A stretch of DNA of 64,000 bases from Haloferax namakaokahaiae (GCF_042663225.1 NZ_JBHTAA010000005.1:496001-560000), one strand, 5' to 3'; positions 56,503-64,000 are shown, counted from the stretch's first letter. The notes: generated by a model not told the origin, from the letters alone. Program-made: numbers and translations.

Positions 56503-57609
56503 ATGCAGACGGTCGCCGCGTTCACGGACACGTACCTGCCCACCGTCAACGGCGTCTCGTACACGATTCAGACGTGGCGAGACCGGTGGCAGCGCCGCGG
56601 CGGCCGCATGGACGTCGTCTTCCCCGGCGACGATGACTACGACCCCGAACCGGGCGAGTACCCGGTCAGGAGCCTCCCGTTCCCGTTTTACGAGGGCTTC
56701 AGAATGGGGCTTCCGCGAATCCCCGAACCGGTCGAGCAGGCGGATATCGTCCACGCGCACACCCCGTTCGGGATGGGACTCGCGGGGCTTCGACTCGCCC
56801 GCCGTGCCGAGGTTCCGCTCGTTGCGACCTACCACACGCCGACGAGCGAGTACGCCGAGTACCTCACCTCGGTCGGGTCGATAGAGCGCCGCGTCGAGAA
56901 CGTCTCAGAACGCTACGAACGCTGGTTCTTCGACCGAACTAACGCCGTCATCGTCCCCAGCGAAGACGCCAAACGCCGCCTCCGCGACGAAGTCGGCGTT
57001 CGGACAGAAATCGTCGTCCTCTCGAACGGCATCGATATCGAGCGATTCGTCCCGAGCGACGGCGACGGGTTCAGACAGACGTACGACCTCGGCGACGGGC
57101 CACTCGTCGGCTACACCGGCCGGCACGGCTACGAGAAGAACCTCGCCGAACTCCTCCACGCCGCGGCCGACCTCGACGTGACCGTCGTCCTCGGCGGCGA
57201 CGGTCCCGCCCGCGAAGACCTCGAATCGCTCGCTGACAGCCTCGACGTTGACGCCCGCTTCTTGGGCTTTCTCGACCGCGAGGAACTCCCGGCGTTCTAC
57301 TCCGCGCTCGACGTGTTCGCCTTCCCGAGTCCCGTCGAGACGCAGGGTCTCGTCGCGCTCGAAGCCAACGCCTGCGGCACCCCCGTCGTCGGCGTGAACG
57401 AAGGCGCGCTCGAAGACACCGTCGTCGATGGCGTCACCGGCTATCACTACGAATCGGGGGACTTAGACGGGTTCCGAGACGGGATTCTCCACGCACTCGA
57501 CGCCTCCGACGACTTGCGACAGCAGTGTCTCGCCCGGCGCGAGGAGGTCAGCGTCGAACGCTCGGTGGACCAACTGGCGGCGCTCTACGAGCGAGTCGGA
57601 AAACGATAG
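56503..57609 (+). CDS. Glycosyltransferase family 4
   Basis: 368 residues. The N terminus VAAFTDTYLPTVNGVSYTI with the glycine-free 'PTVNGVS' motif is typical of GT4 enzymes close to diacylglycerol glucosyl- and mannosyltransferases. DIVHAHTPFGMGLAGLRLAR and ATYHTPTSEYAEYLT follow. The C-terminal domain includes LVGYTGRHGYEKNLAELL, VVLGGDGPAREDLE, and the E-x7-E segment SPVETQGLVALEANACGTPVVG. A role in glycolipid synthesis is plausible but the acceptor is not proven. It lies downstream of the other GT4 gene. Confidence 0.93.
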   Translation: MQTVAAFTDTYLPTVNGVSYTIQTWRDRWQRRGGRMDVVFPGDDDYDPEPGEYPVRSLPFPFYEGFRMGLPRIPEPVEQADIVHAHTPFGMGLAGLRLARRAEVPLVATYHTPTSEYAEYLTSVGSIERRVENVSERYERWFFDRTNAVIVPSEDAKRRLRDEVGVRTEIVVLSNGIDIERFVPSDGDGFRQTYDLGDGPLVGYTGRHGYEKNLAELLHAAADLDVTVVLGGDGPAREDLESLADSLDVDARFLGFLDREELPAFYSALDVFAFPSPVETQGLVALEANACGTPVVGVNEGALEDTVVDGVTGYHYESGDLDGFRDGILHALDASDDLRQQCLARREEVSVERSVDQLAALYERVGKR

Positions 57610-57619
57610 AAGTCTTGTT

Positions 57620-58024
57620 TTAGTCGCGGTCTTCGAGCGCGTCGGCGATGCGTCGGAGTTCGCGGTTTACGTCACGCACTTCGTCGCGGAGTTGGCGCAG
57701 TTCGCGCACGACGCGCTCGTTGCCGTCGCCGCCCTGTTCTGGGTCGCGCTGTGCCGCACCGGGACCGCCCATGCCGCCGCCGCCCATCATGCCGCTCATC
57801 ATCTGTGCGAACGGGTTGCCGCCACCGCCGCCCATGCCGCCGGGGCCGCCACCCATCCCGCCGGGACCGCCGCCCATCATCTCTTCGGGGCTGGGTCGCT
57901 CGCCGTTCTCTCGTTCTTCTTCGCGGCGCTTACGAATCTCTTCGACGCGCTCGCGGAACGACTTCTCCTCTTCGCCCGATTCTTCGTCTGGCGTCGTGTC
58001 GTCTGCGGATTCGTCTTCTGCCAT
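57620..58024 (-). CDS. Gly/Met-rich low-complexity protein, unknown function
   Basis: 134 residues in three parts. The first is an acidic and charged N terminus with a helix (EKSFRERVEEIRKRREEERENGERPSPEEMM). Next is a Gly/Met-rich centre (about 50-90) made of GGGPGGMGG units, with NPFAQMMSGMM inside. Last is a C-terminal coiled-coil helix (ERVVRELRQLRDEVRDVNRELRRIADALED). No known family is recognised. The layout resembles assembly or phase-separating scaffold proteins, which is speculation. It converges on the second glycosyltransferase gene with 10 bp between stops. Confidence 0.75.
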   Translation of the reverse strand: MAEDESADDTTPDEESGEEEKSFRERVEEIRKRREEERENGERPSPEEMMGGGPGGMGGGPGGMGGGGGNPFAQMMSGMMGGGGMGGPGAAQRDPEQGGDGNERVVRELRQLRDEVRDVNRELRRIADALEDRD

Positions 58025-58149
58025 GCGCCGCAGTTGACTCTCGAACCGGAAAGTGCTGACGGTCCGGGGAGGTCAGAATAGACGGCGTATCTCGATTACT
58101 GTCAGCCGACGCGATGATTCAAATACGAGAGCGAAGAACTCCCGACACG

Positions 58150-58284
58150 ATGGCGTGTACGTTCCCGCACGAACAGGCGACGTTCTGTCCGGCTTGCGGC
58201 GAGCAGCTAGGGACACGAACGGTGGATGCCCGAGACCACCTGTACTGCTCCGACTGTGACCTGACGCTCTGTCGAAATCCGTAG
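58150..58284 (+). CDS. 44-residue zinc-finger microprotein
   Basis: A short gene encoding 44 residues with two CxxC pairs, CPAC (13-16) and CSDC (33-36), spaced 16 residues apart. Further cysteines lie near the start (ACTFPHEQ) and end (TLCRNP). This is the zinc-ribbon layout of haloarchaeal microproteins that act in regulation or complex assembly. The GEQLGTRTVDARDHLYC spacer fits a zinc-ribbon knuckle. An in-frame ATG at 58114 would add 12 basic residues. Codon use is halophile-like. Function is unknown. Confidence 0.7.
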   Translation: MACTFPHEQATFCPACGEQLGTRTVDARDHLYCSDCDLTLCRNP

Positions 58285-58404
58285 ACTTTGACGGGTAGTG
58301 TGTGACACAGACAGCGCACGAAGTCAGCACAGCGCCCCGCTTCTTTCAGGTATTGCCTACCGAATCGGCGGGGCAGTTGAGCGGGACCCAATCACGGGTT
58401 TTCA

Positions 58405-58420
58405 TACACCTTCTGGTGTA
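58405..58420. promoter_or_regulatory. Inverted repeat before the DUF21 gene
   Basis: TACACC-TTCT-GGTGTA, a perfect 6-bp-arm inverted repeat ending 10 bases before the ATG at 58430. In this position a bound repressor or a hairpin would block the start region. Confidence 0.45.
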
Positions 58421-58429
58421 GGGTGATGT

Positions 58430-58948
58430 ATGAATACATACTCGATTTTGGTACCGTCGCTTATCGCAGTCGTGATTCTGTTGGCATTGAGTGCGTTCTT
58501 CTCTAGTAGTGAGTCAGCTATCTTCTCGCTCCCGGATGAATGGGTGCAGACCGAGACGGACAACGGTTCGACCGAAAGCCACAGGCTCGAACAACTCCGC
58601 GCGAACCCGCACCGACTCCTCGTCACGCTGTTGGTCGGAAACAACCTCGTCAACATCGCCATCACCAGCATCGTCACACTGCTGGTCGCGCGGTTTCTCC
58701 CTCCCGGTTCCACCGTCGTGATTGCGACACTCAGCGTGAGCGTTCTCGTCCTCGTCTTCGGAGAAATCGTTCCGAAATCCTACGGACTCGCTCATGCAAA
58801 GTCCTGGAGCCTCCGCGTCGCGCGCCCGGTTTCGTACGTCGAACGCGCACTGGGGCCACTCGTCGCGGTGTTCGATATCGTCACCCGGTGGCTGACGACA
58901 CTCGTTGGGGGCGACCAACATATCGAGAAGTCGTATCTCGAAGACTGA
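58430..58948 (+). CDS. DUF21 (CNNM-type transmembrane) protein without CBS domains
   Basis: 172 residues with about three to four membrane helices. DUF21 signatures are LLALSAFFSSSESAIFSLPDEW, then HRLEQLRANPHRLLVTLLVGNNLVNIAITSIVTLLVARF, and LVLVFGEIVPKSYGLAHAKSW. In CNNM/CorC proteins this module is fused to CBS and CorC-HlyC domains and is linked to Mg2+ or other cation transport. Here the chain ends (SYLED) right after the membrane part and no CBS gene follows. It is either a natural stand-alone form or a truncated protein. Confidence 0.87.
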   Translation: MNTYSILVPSLIAVVILLALSAFFSSSESAIFSLPDEWVQTETDNGSTESHRLEQLRANPHRLLVTLLVGNNLVNIAITSIVTLLVARFLPPGSTVVIATLSVSVLVLVFGEIVPKSYGLAHAKSWSLRVARPVSYVERALGPLVAVFDIVTRWLTTLVGGDQHIEKSYLED

Positions 58949-58983
58949 GCGACCGACCTCTCCTCAGACTGTATTGACCCACT

Positions 58984-59730
58984 CTACGAAAACGCGCCCA
59001 AACTCGACTGCAACTCCCTTTCGGTCCCGCCTTCTTCCAACTCGTAGCCGACCAGGTTCCGCATATCGACGGCGTAGGTCGTTCCGGCGTTGTCGAGGAC
59101 GAGCACGCGCCCTTTGAGGCCGCGAATCGTCCCCGTTGCGATGGTTTCGGCGAGCGGGGCCTCGGTGAGTTCGAGTCCGTAGTCGAACTCGAACGTCTCG
59201 ATGGGGTCGAACTCGTCGCAGAGTTCGTCCCACCTTTCTTCGTCCACGTCGCGGCCGAAGCCGTCGATTTTCGTCGGGACGCGCACGCGGTCTACGAGTG
59301 TCTTCGCCACCTCGGCTTCGTACTCGCGTGCGACCCGGCCGTCGGACATGGTCCGGATGTGTGCCGCGCGGTCGGCACCCTGCTCTCGCAGGCGGGTTTC
59401 GAGTCGCCAGAGGCGGGTGACGCCGACCTTGAACACGTCGGGGGCGAAGGCGGCGAGATACACGGCGTGGTCCTCGTAGCAGTCCATCTCGTCTTTGAGG
59501 CAGGTGCCGGTACACTTCGCGCAGACCCACGTCGATTGGTGGTCGCGGCAGTACGGCGCGCGCTCGTTCGAACACGAGATGTGCGTGTCGTCGTGGAGCG
59601 TCCCCGCGCAGTGGCGATTTTGGAGCGAGAATTCGAGTTTCGTACCGGGGTCGAGCGACACCGTGTCGATGCCGTCGCTGGTGCTCACGTAGAGCGCCGG
59701 CATCTGGGTATCGTACCCGACTACTTGCAC
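58984..59730 (-). CDS. DUF2797 family protein
   Basis: 248 residues starting with GTG. A cysteine-rich segment, SCSNERAPYCRDHQSTWVCAKCTGTCLKDEMDC (about 52-84), likely binds zinc. It is followed by HAVYLAAFAPDVFKVGVTRLWRLETRLREQGADRAAHI, resembling the GIY-YIG-like core of DUF2797 ('VYLAxFxxxxxKVGVT'), and a C-terminal beta domain. The family is of unknown function but is nuclease-like. A TATA-like stretch lies about 25 nt upstream of the GTG. An alternative ATG (MPALYV) is at 59703. Confidence 0.87.
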   Translation of the reverse strand: MQVVGYDTQMPALYVSTSDGIDTVSLDPGTKLEFSLQNRHCAGTLHDDTHISCSNERAPYCRDHQSTWVCAKCTGTCLKDEMDCYEDHAVYLAAFAPDVFKVGVTRLWRLETRLREQGADRAAHIRTMSDGRVAREYEAEVAKTLVDRVRVPTKIDGFGRDVDEERWDELCDEFDPIETFEFDYGLELTEAPLAETIATGTIRGLKGRVLVLDNAGTTYAVDMRNLVGYELEEGGTERELQSSLGAFS

Positions 59731-59813
59731 GAGAAGTGGTAGGAATCGAGGGTAAAAAGGTGCCTCGTTCGCGGCGGCCTGTTCGCGCTATTCGACTGGT
59801 CTCACCTGTTCGG

Positions 59814-60761
59814 TTACTCGTACTCCGCCCGCAACTCGTCGGTGAGCGATTCGGCCGCACGCCGGACCGCGTCGTCGCTCGACCCGTCCGGTTCCCAACC
59901 GAGCGCGCTCAGTTTCTCGACCGAGAGGCGCATCTTCGGCACGTCGCCGGTCCACCCGCGGTCGCCGCCGGTGTACTCGTACTCGGGGTCGAGACCCATC
60001 ACGTCCGAGACGATGTCCGCGATGGTCGTCACGGAGGTGGTCGTGCGCGTGCCGAGGTTGAAGACGTTGTACTCGCGGTCGGCGTGCTCGACGACGTGAA
60101 TCATCGCGTCGATGCAGTCCTCGACGTGGAGGTAGGACTTCTCTTGGCGGCCGTCGCCGAGAATTTCGAGCGTGTCGGGCGATTCGAGGAGTTTCTCGAT
60201 GAAATCGGGGATGACGTTACCGCGCTGTTTCGGGCCGACGATGTTGGCGAAGCGGTACATGTAGACCGTAAACCCGTAGGAGTGGGCGAACGTCGAGAGC
60301 AGGCCCTCGTCGGCGAGTTTCGACGACCCGTAGATGCTGATGGGTTCGAGCGGGGCGTAGTCCTCGGGCGTCGGGCGAGGGGCTTCGCCGTAGATGGTCG
60401 AAGAGGACGTGAACGCGATGTTCGTCACGCCGACCTCTTTCATTCGTTCGAGGACGTTGTAGGTCATCTCGGTGTTCTCCTCGAACAACTGCCGTGGGTC
60501 GTGGTAGTTCGTGTCCGTGTACGCCGCGAAGTGGAAGACGATATCGAGGTCTTCGGTGACCGCCTCGGCAACGTCATCGGGGTCGGTCATGTCGGCCTGC
60601 ACGAACTCGACGCCATCGGGGACGCGCTCGCGGGTGCCCTTCGAGAGGTCGTCCGCGACGACGACGTGGTTGTCTTCGGCGAGTCGCGCTGCCAGGTGAG
60701 AGCCGACGAGTCCGGCACCACCGGTGACGAGAACACGCTTGTCAGAGAGAGTGAGCGACAT
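59814..60761 (-). CDS. NAD-dependent epimerase/dehydratase (UDP-glucose 4-epimerase-like)
   Basis: 315-residue extended short-chain dehydrogenase acting on nucleotide sugars. The N-terminal dinucleotide motif is VLVTGGAGLVGSHLAARL (9-26). The catalytic pair YxxxK is in ISIYGSSKLADEG (Tyr and Lys), preceded by the Ser/Thr in AFTSSSTIYGE. RFANIVGPKQRGNVIPDFI and YLHVEDCIDAMIHVVEH are substrate-binding regions. It likely supplies UDP-galactose or a related sugar for glycan synthesis; the exact reaction is not proven. Confidence 0.92.
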   Translation of the reverse strand: MSLTLSDKRVLVTGGAGLVGSHLAARLAEDNHVVVADDLSKGTRERVPDGVEFVQADMTDPDDVAEAVTEDLDIVFHFAAYTDTNYHDPRQLFEENTEMTYNVLERMKEVGVTNIAFTSSSTIYGEAPRPTPEDYAPLEPISIYGSSKLADEGLLSTFAHSYGFTVYMYRFANIVGPKQRGNVIPDFIEKLLESPDTLEILGDGRQEKSYLHVEDCIDAMIHVVEHADREYNVFNLGTRTTTSVTTIADIVSDVMGLDPEYEYTGGDRGWTGDVPKMRLSVEKLSALGWEPDGSSDDAVRRAAESLTDELRAEYE

Positions 60762-60804
60762 ACACCGACAGTCACCTCGGAGTGATAAGTCGGTTTCTCT
60801 CCGA

Positions 60805-61734
60805 TTACCTACCAGTGGTCTCAGTGTGACTCGGTTTCTCCGGCCACGATAACCCAGTGAGGTCCTCGCTCAGGGTCCAGACCTGTTCGGCCAGTCGCTC
60901 GTCGGTCGCATTCGAAGCGGGCGATTTCAGCGTGCAATCGGAGAAGTAGCGCCCGGAGACGTCGGCGACCTCGGGGGACGCCGCGAGGTAGACGAGCGTC
61001 TCGGCGGCCGTCGCGGGCGTGTCGATGAAGCCACCGGAGAGAAACGTCGGGAGACGAGTGAGGACGCCGACACTGGCGCGAACGGGGAGCGACGCGTCGC
61101 GCCACAGCGCGCTCGACGGGACGAATCCGGGATGACAGCAGTTCGCCGTCGGTCCGTCGAGGCGGCGGGCGAGTTCCGCGGTGAAGAGGACGTTCGCCAA
61201 CTTCGACCGGGCGTAGGCGTCCAGACCGTCGTAGCCGGCGAGTTCGGTCACGTCGAAGTCGCCTCCGGCGCGACGGTGGACTTCCGAGGAGACGGTGACG
61301 ACGCGACCGTCGTCGGGGACGAGGCCGAGCAGGTCGTGGGTGAGGACGAACGGCGCGAGGTGGTTGACGGCGAAGGTTCGTTCCACGCCGTCGCTCGTCA
61401 GCGACCCCTCGGAGAAGTGAGCGCCCGCGTTGTTGACGAGGATATCGAGGCGGTCGGTTCGGCTGCGAACCTCGTCGGCGAGCGCGTGGACCGTCGCCTG
61501 CTCGGTGAGGTCGGACCGGAAGAAGACTGCCTCGCCACCGGAATCGTCGATATCGGCGGCGACTGCGCGGCCTGTGTCTCGGTCGCGGCCGTGGACGAAC
61601 ACCGTCGCGCCGAGTCGGCCGAGTGCGAGCGCGGTCTCACGGCCGACGCCGGAGGTCGAACCCGTGACGAGGGCCGTTCGGTCCGAGAGGTCGATTCCCG
61701 CGACACCGGCCCCAATCTCTGGTCTGTCGGGCAT
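60805..61734 (-). CDS. Short-chain dehydrogenase/reductase
   Basis: 309-residue classical SDR. The cofactor motif TGxxxGxG appears as ALVTGSTSGVGRETALALG (about 20-38); NNAG is intact in LDILVNNAGAHFSEG. The catalytic Ser is in VVTVSSEVHRR and the Tyr and Lys in YARSKLANVL. The C-terminal features are like retinol-dehydrogenase or WW-domain oxidoreductase-type SDRs. I chose ATG 61734 on the basis of a TATA element 28 nt upstream. Confidence 0.92.
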   Translation of the reverse strand: MPDRPEIGAGVAGIDLSDRTALVTGSTSGVGRETALALGRLGATVFVHGRDRDTGRAVAADIDDSGGEAVFFRSDLTEQATVHALADEVRSRTDRLDILVNNAGAHFSEGSLTSDGVERTFAVNHLAPFVLTHDLLGLVPDDGRVVTVSSEVHRRAGGDFDVTELAGYDGLDAYARSKLANVLFTAELARRLDGPTANCCHPGFVPSSALWRDASLPVRASVGVLTRLPTFLSGGFIDTPATAAETLVYLAASPEVADVSGRYFSDCTLKSPASNATDERLAEQVWTLSEDLTGLSWPEKPSHTETTGR

Positions 61735-61757
61735 GCTCTCTTGTTGTGACTCGCCGA

Positions 61758-61765
61758 GCATAAGC
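61758..61765 (-). promoter_or_regulatory. TATA box of the SDR gene
   Basis: GCTTATGC-type element on the minus strand, centred about 28 nt upstream of the ATG at 61734. Confidence 0.5.
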
Positions 61766-61826
61766 ATCGACACGGCGGCGAGTGCGTTCCGAAAGCACCA
61801 CTTTCCCCCGTCGTTTCCGTACACAC

Positions 61827-62369
61827 ATGCAAGGCGAACCCGAGGTCGCCGTCCTCCGCTACGGTCACAGACCGGGACGAGACGACCGCATGACGACGCA
61901 CGTCGGCCTGACCGCCCGCGCGCTCGGCGCAGACCGCGTCATCTTCCCCGACAACGCCGGCCAGTCGCTGGAGACGGTCGAAGACATCACGGGTCGGTTC
62001 GGCGGCCCCTTTACCGTCGAGTTGACCGATTCGCTGAACGCCGTGATTCGAAACTGGGAGGGCAAGGTCGTCCACCTGACGATGTACGGCGAGCGCGTGC
62101 AGGACGTCGAGGAAGACATCCGCGAGGCGCAGGCCGACGAGCCATTGCTCGTCGTCGTCGGTGGCGAGAAAGTCCCGTTCGAAGTGTACGACGAGGCGGA
62201 CTGGAACGTCGGCGTGACGAACCAACCGCACTCCGAAGTCGCCGGTCTCGCCGTGTTCTTGGACCGCCTGTTCGACGGCCGCGAACTCGACCGAGACTGG
62301 GAGGACGCGGAGAACACGGTGATTCCCATGGCAACCGGGAAGAAAGTCGTCCCTACCGACGAAGAATAA
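61827..62369 (+). CDS. trm56: tRNA (cytidine(56)-2'-O)-methyltransferase Trm56
   Basis: 180-residue SPOUT-fold enzyme that methylates the ribose of C56 in the T loop of archaeal tRNAs. The N terminus VAVLRYGHRPGRDDRMTTHVGLTARALGADRVIF is a family signature. LLVVVGGEKVPFEVYDEADWNVGVTNQPHSEVAGLAVFLDRLF is the SAM-binding knotted region. I chose ATG 61827 over a basic upstream extension. Length matches archaeal Trm56. Confidence 0.95.
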   Translation: MQGEPEVAVLRYGHRPGRDDRMTTHVGLTARALGADRVIFPDNAGQSLETVEDITGRFGGPFTVELTDSLNAVIRNWEGKVVHLTMYGERVQDVEEDIREAQADEPLLVVVGGEKVPFEVYDEADWNVGVTNQPHSEVAGLAVFLDRLFDGRELDRDWEDAENTVIPMATGKKVVPTDEE

Positions 62370-62429
62370 GCCAGATTTCCGGGGGCGCATCCGGAACTTT
62401 GAAACGACTGTCCGGCGGATGTATCCAAT

Positions 62430-62963
62430 ATGGCTTTTGAGGAGTTGCTGAACGACCCTGTCATTCAAAAATACCTCCACGAGTTGGTTGGGCCGACGGG
62501 GATGCCGGTCGCCGCGGCACCCCCGGACGGTGAGGTTACTGACGAGGAACTCGCCGAGAAGCTCGGACTCGAACTCAACGACGTTCGCCGAGCACTCTTT
62601 ATCCTCTACGAGAACGACCTCGCGTCCTATCGTCGCGTCCGCGACGAGGACTCCGGGTGGCTCACCTACCTGTGGACGTTCCACTACGAGAACATCCCGG
62701 AGAACCTCGAAGAGGAGATGTATCGCCTGCTCGAAGCGCTCGAAGAGCGCGTCGATTACGAGCGGAACCACGAATTCTATCTCTCAGAACCCGCCGGCAT
62801 TCGCTTCGAGTTCGCCGAAGCGATGGAACTCGGCTTCCAGTGTCCCGAGACGGGTGCACCGCTCGAACCGATGGACAACACCGACCTCGTGGGTGCGATG
62901 GAGACACGAATCGACGAACTCCGAGAGGAACTCAACGTCGAAGTCACGGGGTCCAACCCATAG
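62430..62963 (+). CDS. tfe: Transcription factor E, alpha subunit (TFE)
   Basis: 177-residue archaeal homologue of TFIIE-alpha that helps RNA polymerase open promoters. Residues 1-90 are the extended winged helix (VIQKYLHELVGPTGMPVAAAPPDGEVTDEELAEKLGLELNDVRRALFILYENDLASYRR), and WLTYLWTFHYENIPENLEEEM follows. The C-terminal zinc-ribbon region has lost the first Cys pair (FYLSEPAGIRFEF) and one of the second pair (FQCPETGAPL), so metal binding is unlikely. First gene of an operon with DUF2110 (stop and start directly adjacent) and a lipoprotein gene. Confidence 0.95.
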   Translation: MAFEELLNDPVIQKYLHELVGPTGMPVAAAPPDGEVTDEELAEKLGLELNDVRRALFILYENDLASYRRVRDEDSGWLTYLWTFHYENIPENLEEEMYRLLEALEERVDYERNHEFYLSEPAGIRFEFAEAMELGFQCPETGAPLEPMDNTDLVGAMETRIDELREELNVEVTGSNP

Positions 62964-63641
62964 ATGGTCGTCCTCGCAACGAAATGCTACATCAGCGGTG
63001 ACGCACAGGACCGAGCACTGGATAGTCTCCAGTCGCTCGTCGCCAACGACATCGGCGACCTCGACGTGGAGTACGACATCGGCGTCCGAGACGACGGGTT
63101 CATCTCCGTGACCGTCTCCGGCGAAGACGAAGTCGTCGCTCGAAACGCCCTCAGCGAGGAGTGGGGGGCGGTGACGCCGCACCTCTCCGCAGGCGAGACC
63201 TACGTCGGCACGCTCGAATCGTGGGACGACGACGGGTTCGTCCTCGACGCCGGCCAACGGGTTCGCATCCCGAGCGACGAACTCGGACTGGGACAAGGGT
63301 CGCCGAGTCAGATTCGTGACCGCTACGGACTCGTCCAGCACATGCCGCTTCGCTTCGTCTACGGCGGCGACGACGAACCCTCGCGTCTCGCCGACGAAGA
63401 GCGCGACAGACTCTACGACTGGACCCGCGGCACTGACCGCGTGAACGTCAACAGCGCCACCCGCGGCGAGGTTCGCGCGACGGTCAACCGCGCCGGCCAC
63501 GCACACGACATCGTCACCGTCGAACGTCTCGGCCTGCTCGAACAGAGTATCGTCTGCCGCGAGGAGACCGACGGTCCCGGTATCCTCTCCAGTATCGGTT
63601 CGTACCTTCCGGCGGAACTCAAGTGTGTAATCGGCCAGTAA
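62964..63641 (+). CDS. DUF2110 family protein
   Basis: 225-residue archaeal protein. The N-terminal KCYISGDAQDRALDSLQSLVANDI and the segment GETYVGTLESWDDDGFVLDAGQRVRIPSDELGLGQGSPSQIRDRYGLVQHMPLRFVY (resembling an OB/S1-like beta-barrel insertion) are family features. LLEQSIVCREETDGPGILSSIGSYLPAELKCVI closes it. Function is unknown; the constant tie to tfe suggests a link with transcription. Its ATG follows the tfe stop with no gap. Confidence 0.88.
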   Translation: MVVLATKCYISGDAQDRALDSLQSLVANDIGDLDVEYDIGVRDDGFISVTVSGEDEVVARNALSEEWGAVTPHLSAGETYVGTLESWDDDGFVLDAGQRVRIPSDELGLGQGSPSQIRDRYGLVQHMPLRFVYGGDDEPSRLADEERDRLYDWTRGTDRVNVNSATRGEVRATVNRAGHAHDIVTVERLGLLEQSIVCREETDGPGILSSIGSYLPAELKCVIGQ

Positions 63642-63645
63642 GACG

Positions 63646-64000
63646 ATGAACCGACGACTCCTCGCTGGATTTGTCGCACTCGCCCTCCTCCTGGTGACCG
63701 CAGGGTGTCTCGGTGGGACTTCGACCGTGCCGAACGACCGTCTCGACGCCGCGCCGGACGAACCCTACGCGTGGAACGCCGACGTAGACGTTCACGTCAC
63801 CGTCCAAGAGAACGGTCAGTTCCGCGGGGTCTACGACATGAATCAGTCGTCGATTACGCTCTACCGACTCGACGGCTTCGGTAGTCGGACGCCGCTGCCG
63901 GTCGATGCGGTCAGATACCAGTACCCGAACGGGACGGTCCTGACCGGGTCTGAACTCAAGGCTCGCGGCGGGAACGTCACGCAGAACGACCGAATCACGA
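63646..64000 (+). CDS. Lipoprotein, partial (DUF5803-like)
   Basis: The first 118 residues are present; the gene runs off the right edge. A Sec-type signal peptide MNRRLLAGFVALALLLVTAGC with lipobox VTAGC (Cys21) marks lipid anchoring. The mature part begins with a short linker, then a beta-rich domain (ADVDVHVTVQENGQFRGVYDM, SSITLYRLDGFG). The DUF5803 label is tentative. Start is 4 bp after the DUF2110 stop, so it belongs to the tfe operon. Confidence 0.8.
   Translation, partial: MNRRLLAGFVALALLLVTAGCLGGTSTVPNDRLDAAPDEPYAWNADVDVHVTVQENGQFRGVYDMNQSSITLYRLDGFGSRTPLPVDAVRYQYPNGTVLTGSELKARGGNVTQNDRIT

Overview
The window comes from a haloarchaeon, most likely Haloferax or a close relative. The DNA is GC-rich, the proteins are very acidic (Asp/Glu-rich), and archaeal hallmarks are present: TFE, Trm56, KEOPS Pcc1, archaeal RNase P subunit Rnp4, eS1, squalene synthase, a CetZ tubulin, halocyanins, archaeal type IV pilus PilB/PilC and Tat lipoproteins. 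Many genes have a TATA-like element 25-30 nt before the start codon and no Shine-Dalgarno, the haloarchaeal leaderless style. I used that spacing to choose several starts. I see no rRNA, transposase, integrase gene or CRISPR array.

Layout. 0-12 kb: cobamide uptake (btuF, btuC, btuD), CetZ, a HARP-type protein-only RNase P homologue, halocyanin, thioredoxin reductase, DUF357, a nitroreductase-like protein, CysS, and a CbiX-type chelatase coupled to a DR2241-family protein. 12-17 kb: a Trm112-like protein, PurA, a small winged-helix regulator and a large three-part protein of unknown role. 17-30 kb: a methyltransferase, a three-gene unit (penicillin-acylase-like hydrolase, small membrane protein, CDP-alcohol transferase), a TrkA-type potassium channel, cytochrome oxidase subunit III, squalene synthase, an acyl-CoA dehydrogenase, a PadR regulator, a GH13 alpha-glucosidase and an archaetidylserine synthase. 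30-34 kb: a second halocyanin and the tightly coupled operon rps15 - RecJ-like - pcc1 - eS1, then tRNA-Ala(GGC).

34-52 kb is the most unusual part. It is bounded by tRNA-Ala(GGC) on the left and tRNA-Arg(CCT) on the right, and their 3' ends point inward at each other. Beside each tRNA lies 400-600 bp of non-coding DNA holding repeated copies of that tRNA's own 14-nt tail plus hairpins. Two further motifs are shared between the two loci. Between them lie a DUF7344-like winged-helix protein, a Bat-like PAS regulator, a membrane metallophosphoesterase, a type IV pilus cluster (five coupled pilin-like genes on the plus strand facing pilin-like, pilC and pilB genes on the minus strand), an LtrA family protein and a secreted beta-helix protein.

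52-64 kb returns to household genes: TatA, a BCP-type peroxiredoxin, an HD hydrolase, MscS, a CRM-domain protein with Rnp4, two GT4 glycosyltransferases, a Gly/Met-rich protein, a 44-residue zinc-finger protein, a CBS-less DUF21 protein, DUF2797, an extended SDR epimerase, a classical SDR, Trm56, TFE with a decayed zinc ribbon, DUF2110 and the start of a lipoprotein gene.
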